17,427 nt of DNA from Leadbetterella sp031420365 (GTDB lineage: Bacteria > Bacteroidota > Bacteroidia > Cytophagales > Spirosomataceae): assembly GCA_031420365.1 (NCBI GenBank), contig JANOMP010000034.1, positions 1 through 17,427 on the forward strand. The letters run 5' to 3'. A program made the translations under genes and the position numbers. Below are positions 15,708-17,427 of this stretch, one piece after another. How positions within the stretch are numbered: the stretch's first letter is position 1; every line of letters starts with the position of its first letter. Below the pieces are notes generated by a model, which was not told the origin of the DNA, made no database searches, and was given only the letters and a program-made list of their open reading frames with translations.

Positions 15708-16090
15708 TTATTTGGTTAGTAAATATTTCCAATTCGTGATTTTCCTTGTACTTAAAATTGAGTCTGTGATTTTTAATTTGCCGAAATTATTGCCAAATAT
15801 AGAGATAAAACTTTTATTTTTAGTACACAGAACATTTGCCAAATAACCTAATGTTATTTCATACCCATCTCCTTTCTTATGCTGAAAAAGAGTCTTTAGG
15901 GTAACTTTTTATAAGCCAATTTTACACGTATTTTAGTGCTAAAAATCTTTTTATTTATTTGATGAAATTTTCTTATCCTTGCTATTTGAAGAGTCCATAA
16001 TTGGTCGGTTTTTAATGGCAAAATAGGTATATGTTTAACTATTTCATCAGTATTAAAGTACAAATGAACGTTTTCTTTCGCATTTGACAA
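15708..16090 (-). pseudogene. Decayed gene of unknown family
   Basis: On the minus strand two open segments abut through a frameshift. The upstream one (16090-15896, 64 codons) contains NVHLYFNTDEIVKHIPILPL and QIARIRKFHQINKK and ends KKLP. The downstream one (15908-15708, 67 codons, other frame) reads TLKTLFQHKKGDGYEITL, then GYLANVLCTKNKSFISIFG, and ends NWKYLLTK with TAA. Further upstream (about 16288-16183) a third short segment, LPILQLEHSLQKIGYEYAQR, is open in yet another frame and ends in two stops. Together they look like one gene broken by several mutations. I recognise no family. The pieces are too short to exclude chance completely. Confidence 0.4.
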
Positions 16091-16530
16091 TTTTCCTGTA
16101 GTTAAGATTTATTTTTTCGAAGCTATGCAGTCCTTCATTAGATTCTTAGATTATTGCTAAAGCCACAAATAATTTTTTATTACCCTTTATTTTGCCTTTG
16201 TAGCCGCTGGGCATATTCATATCCTATTTTTTGCAAAGAGTGTTCGAGTTGTAAAATCGGCAAATAAATTTTTAAAAGAAACTAGTGTCAAAACCATATT
16301 TCCTTTTTTTGAAGGAATGCTTATTTCAAAGTTTCAAGTTGGCTAAGTAAAAGTTTATAACTTTTTGTTCTCAAGTTCAAGAGTTGGAAGAAAAACACAA
16401 GTCAGAATTAAAAATTAAACCACTGTTTTATATCCAGTTAAAATTGTTTTGTGCCAAAAAATAATTTATTTTACATAGTAAAGAATTCAAATAAGGAAAT
16501 AAGGAAAAATCAAAACATACAGTAGTATTA

Positions 16531-16613
16531 TTTTTGACTTAAATTTTAAAAGGGGATTTTCTTAGGCTTATTGGTCAAAAAATATACCTTTTTTGATTAT
16601 TTTAAGTCAAAAA
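16531..16613. repeat. Nested inverted repeat upstream of the yebC-like gene
   Basis: TTTTTGACTTAAA (16531-16543) is the exact reverse complement of TTTAAGTCAAAAA (16601-16613). Inside it, TCAAAAAA (16575-16582) pairs with TTTTTTGA (16589-16596) around a 6-nt loop, and AAAAGG/CCTTTT form another pair. It lies in the long AT-rich gap 16290-16774, in which I see no other gene. It could be a small non-coding RNA, a terminator-like structure or a degenerate MITE. Confidence 0.5.
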
Positions 16614-16741
16614 AAATAATTTTAAGCCCAAAGAGTTGTTTCATGAATATTTAAATTTTAAAAAATAGAAAAAATAGAAATACAAAATGACTAATAGAAT
16701 AAGTTTTTCAATTTCCACTATGAATGAAAATTGAATTTTTC

Positions 16742-16749
16742 TAATTTTG
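16742..16749 (+). promoter_or_regulatory. Candidate -7 element of the yebC-like gene
   Basis: TAATTTTG matches TAnnTTTG and is followed by GCAG, as at the rpmG promoter. A TATG, one mismatch from TTTG, lies 19 nt upstream. The ATG follows at 16775. Confidence 0.55.
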
Positions 16750-16774
16750 CAGTTCGAATTGATTTTTAAAATTT

Positions 16775-17427
16775 ATGGGAAGAGCATTTGAATTTAGAAA
16801 GGCACGCAAAATGAAACGTTGGAGCTCTATGGCCAAAGTTTTTACTCGGATAGGAAAAGATATAGTGATGGCCGTAAAATCGGGTGGCCCCGATCCATCT
16901 ACCAATTCGCGACTTCGAGCAGTTATTCAAAACTCTAAGGCTGCCAATATGCCAAAGGTTAATGTAGAAAACGCTATCAAAAAAGCTTCTTCAAAAGATC
17001 AAGAAGATTACAAAGAAATGGTATTGGAAGGCTATGGCTTGCATGGCGTGGCAGTTTTGGTAGAATGTACAACCGATAACAATAATAGAACTGTAGCCAA
17101 TGTTAGAAGTTATTTTACAAAATGCAATGGAAGTCTGGGTACCAATGGCATGCTGGATTTTATATTTGAAAGGAAATGTATTTTTAAAATTGCCAATTCA
17201 CATAATATTGATTTAGAAGAATTAGAATTCGAACTAATAGATTTTGGCGCAGACGATGTTTTTTTAGATGAGGAAAATGACCAAATCAACATTTACGGGG
17301 AATTTGCGGCTTATGGAGCAATTCAAAAGTTCTTAGAAGAAAAAGGTTTGGAATTGGTTCATGCTGACTTTGAGAGAATACCTACTGACACTAAAAAATT
17401 AAATGAAACTGAAGCAGCAGATTTAGA
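16775..17427 (+). CDS. YebC/PmpR/TACO1-family protein (3' end cut by window edge)
   Basis: The open frame starts at ATG 16775 and runs off the right edge after 217 codons. The family is usually about 240 residues, so only the last part is missing. The N-terminus MGRAFEFRKARKMKRWSSMA is the bacteroidetal variant of the YebC start (AGHSKW type in others). KSGGPDPSTNSRLRAVIQ, AANMPKVNVENAIKKAS and YGLHGVAVLVECTTDNNNRT are typical conserved blocks. Members were long annotated as transcriptional regulators; the mitochondrial homologue TACO1 and recent bacterial work point to a ribosome-associated role in translation. The gene has its own candidate promoter and no close upstream neighbour. Confidence 0.95.
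   Translation, partial: MGRAFEFRKARKMKRWSSMAKVFTRIGKDIVMAVKSGGPDPSTNSRLRAVIQNSKAANMPKVNVENAIKKASSKDQEDYKEMVLEGYGLHGVAVLVECTTDNNNRTVANVRSYFTKCNGSLGTNGMLDFIFERKCIFKIANSHNIDLEELEFELIDFGADDVFLDEENDQINIYGEFAAYGAIQKFLEEKGLELVHADFERIPTDTKKLNETEAADL

Noticed and set aside
1..17427. CRISPR arrays, tRNA/rRNA genes, known riboswitches, toxin-antitoxin or defence genes
   Set aside because: No regularly spaced direct repeats, no cloverleaf or T-loop (GGTTCGAATCC-type) sequence, and no matching protein motifs were seen in any gap or gene.

Overview
This window reads as chromosomal DNA of a low-GC Bacteroidota member. Several upstream regions carry the phylum's characteristic -7 element TAnnTTTG. The clearest is upstream of rpmG, where a -33 TTTG lies exactly 19 nt from TATCTTTG. 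Ribosome-binding sites are mostly weak. The gene set includes the Bacteroidota-specific small protein DUF4295 beside rpmG, and two secreted proteins sharing a C-terminal domain typical of the phylum. Class-level assignment is not possible from this window.

Left part (1-4757): a cysteine desulfurase and an Lrp/AsnC-type regulator lie on the minus strand. The regulator is divergent from an ornithine aminotransferase, and an inverted repeat suitable for an operator lies between them. A 12-TM-like DUF5690/MFS-type membrane protein follows.

Middle part (4758-11636): gene-sparse and accessory-looking. It holds a decayed secreted-protein gene, a purple-acid-phosphatase-like enzyme (+), and a large CotH-kinase-family surface protein (-). 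These last two genes converge and end in related C-terminal domains. Between them lies a roughly 170-bp element that is about 62% GC in otherwise AT-rich DNA and is packed with hairpins. A 723-bp stretch with no supported gene follows the CotH gene.

Right part (11637-17427): a translation and protein-export cluster on the minus strand runs rpmG, DUF4295, a 4HBT-fold thioesterase, then ftsY, with a strong terminator between DUF4295 and the thioesterase. Divergent from it is a CurA/PTGR-type NADPH-dependent reductase. A CsgG/GNA1162-like lipoprotein, a stretch with decayed coding frames and a nested inverted repeat, and the start of a YebC/TACO1-family gene cut by the window edge complete the region.

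The most notable non-genic structure is a 141-bp repeat at the left edge (1-141) and in inverted orientation at 14751-14891. The copies match at 137 of 141 positions, and each lies just downstream of a gene in the same relative orientation. This and the GC-rich structured element are the best candidates for undescribed elements. I saw no tRNA, rRNA, CRISPR array, intact insertion sequence or recognisable defence system.
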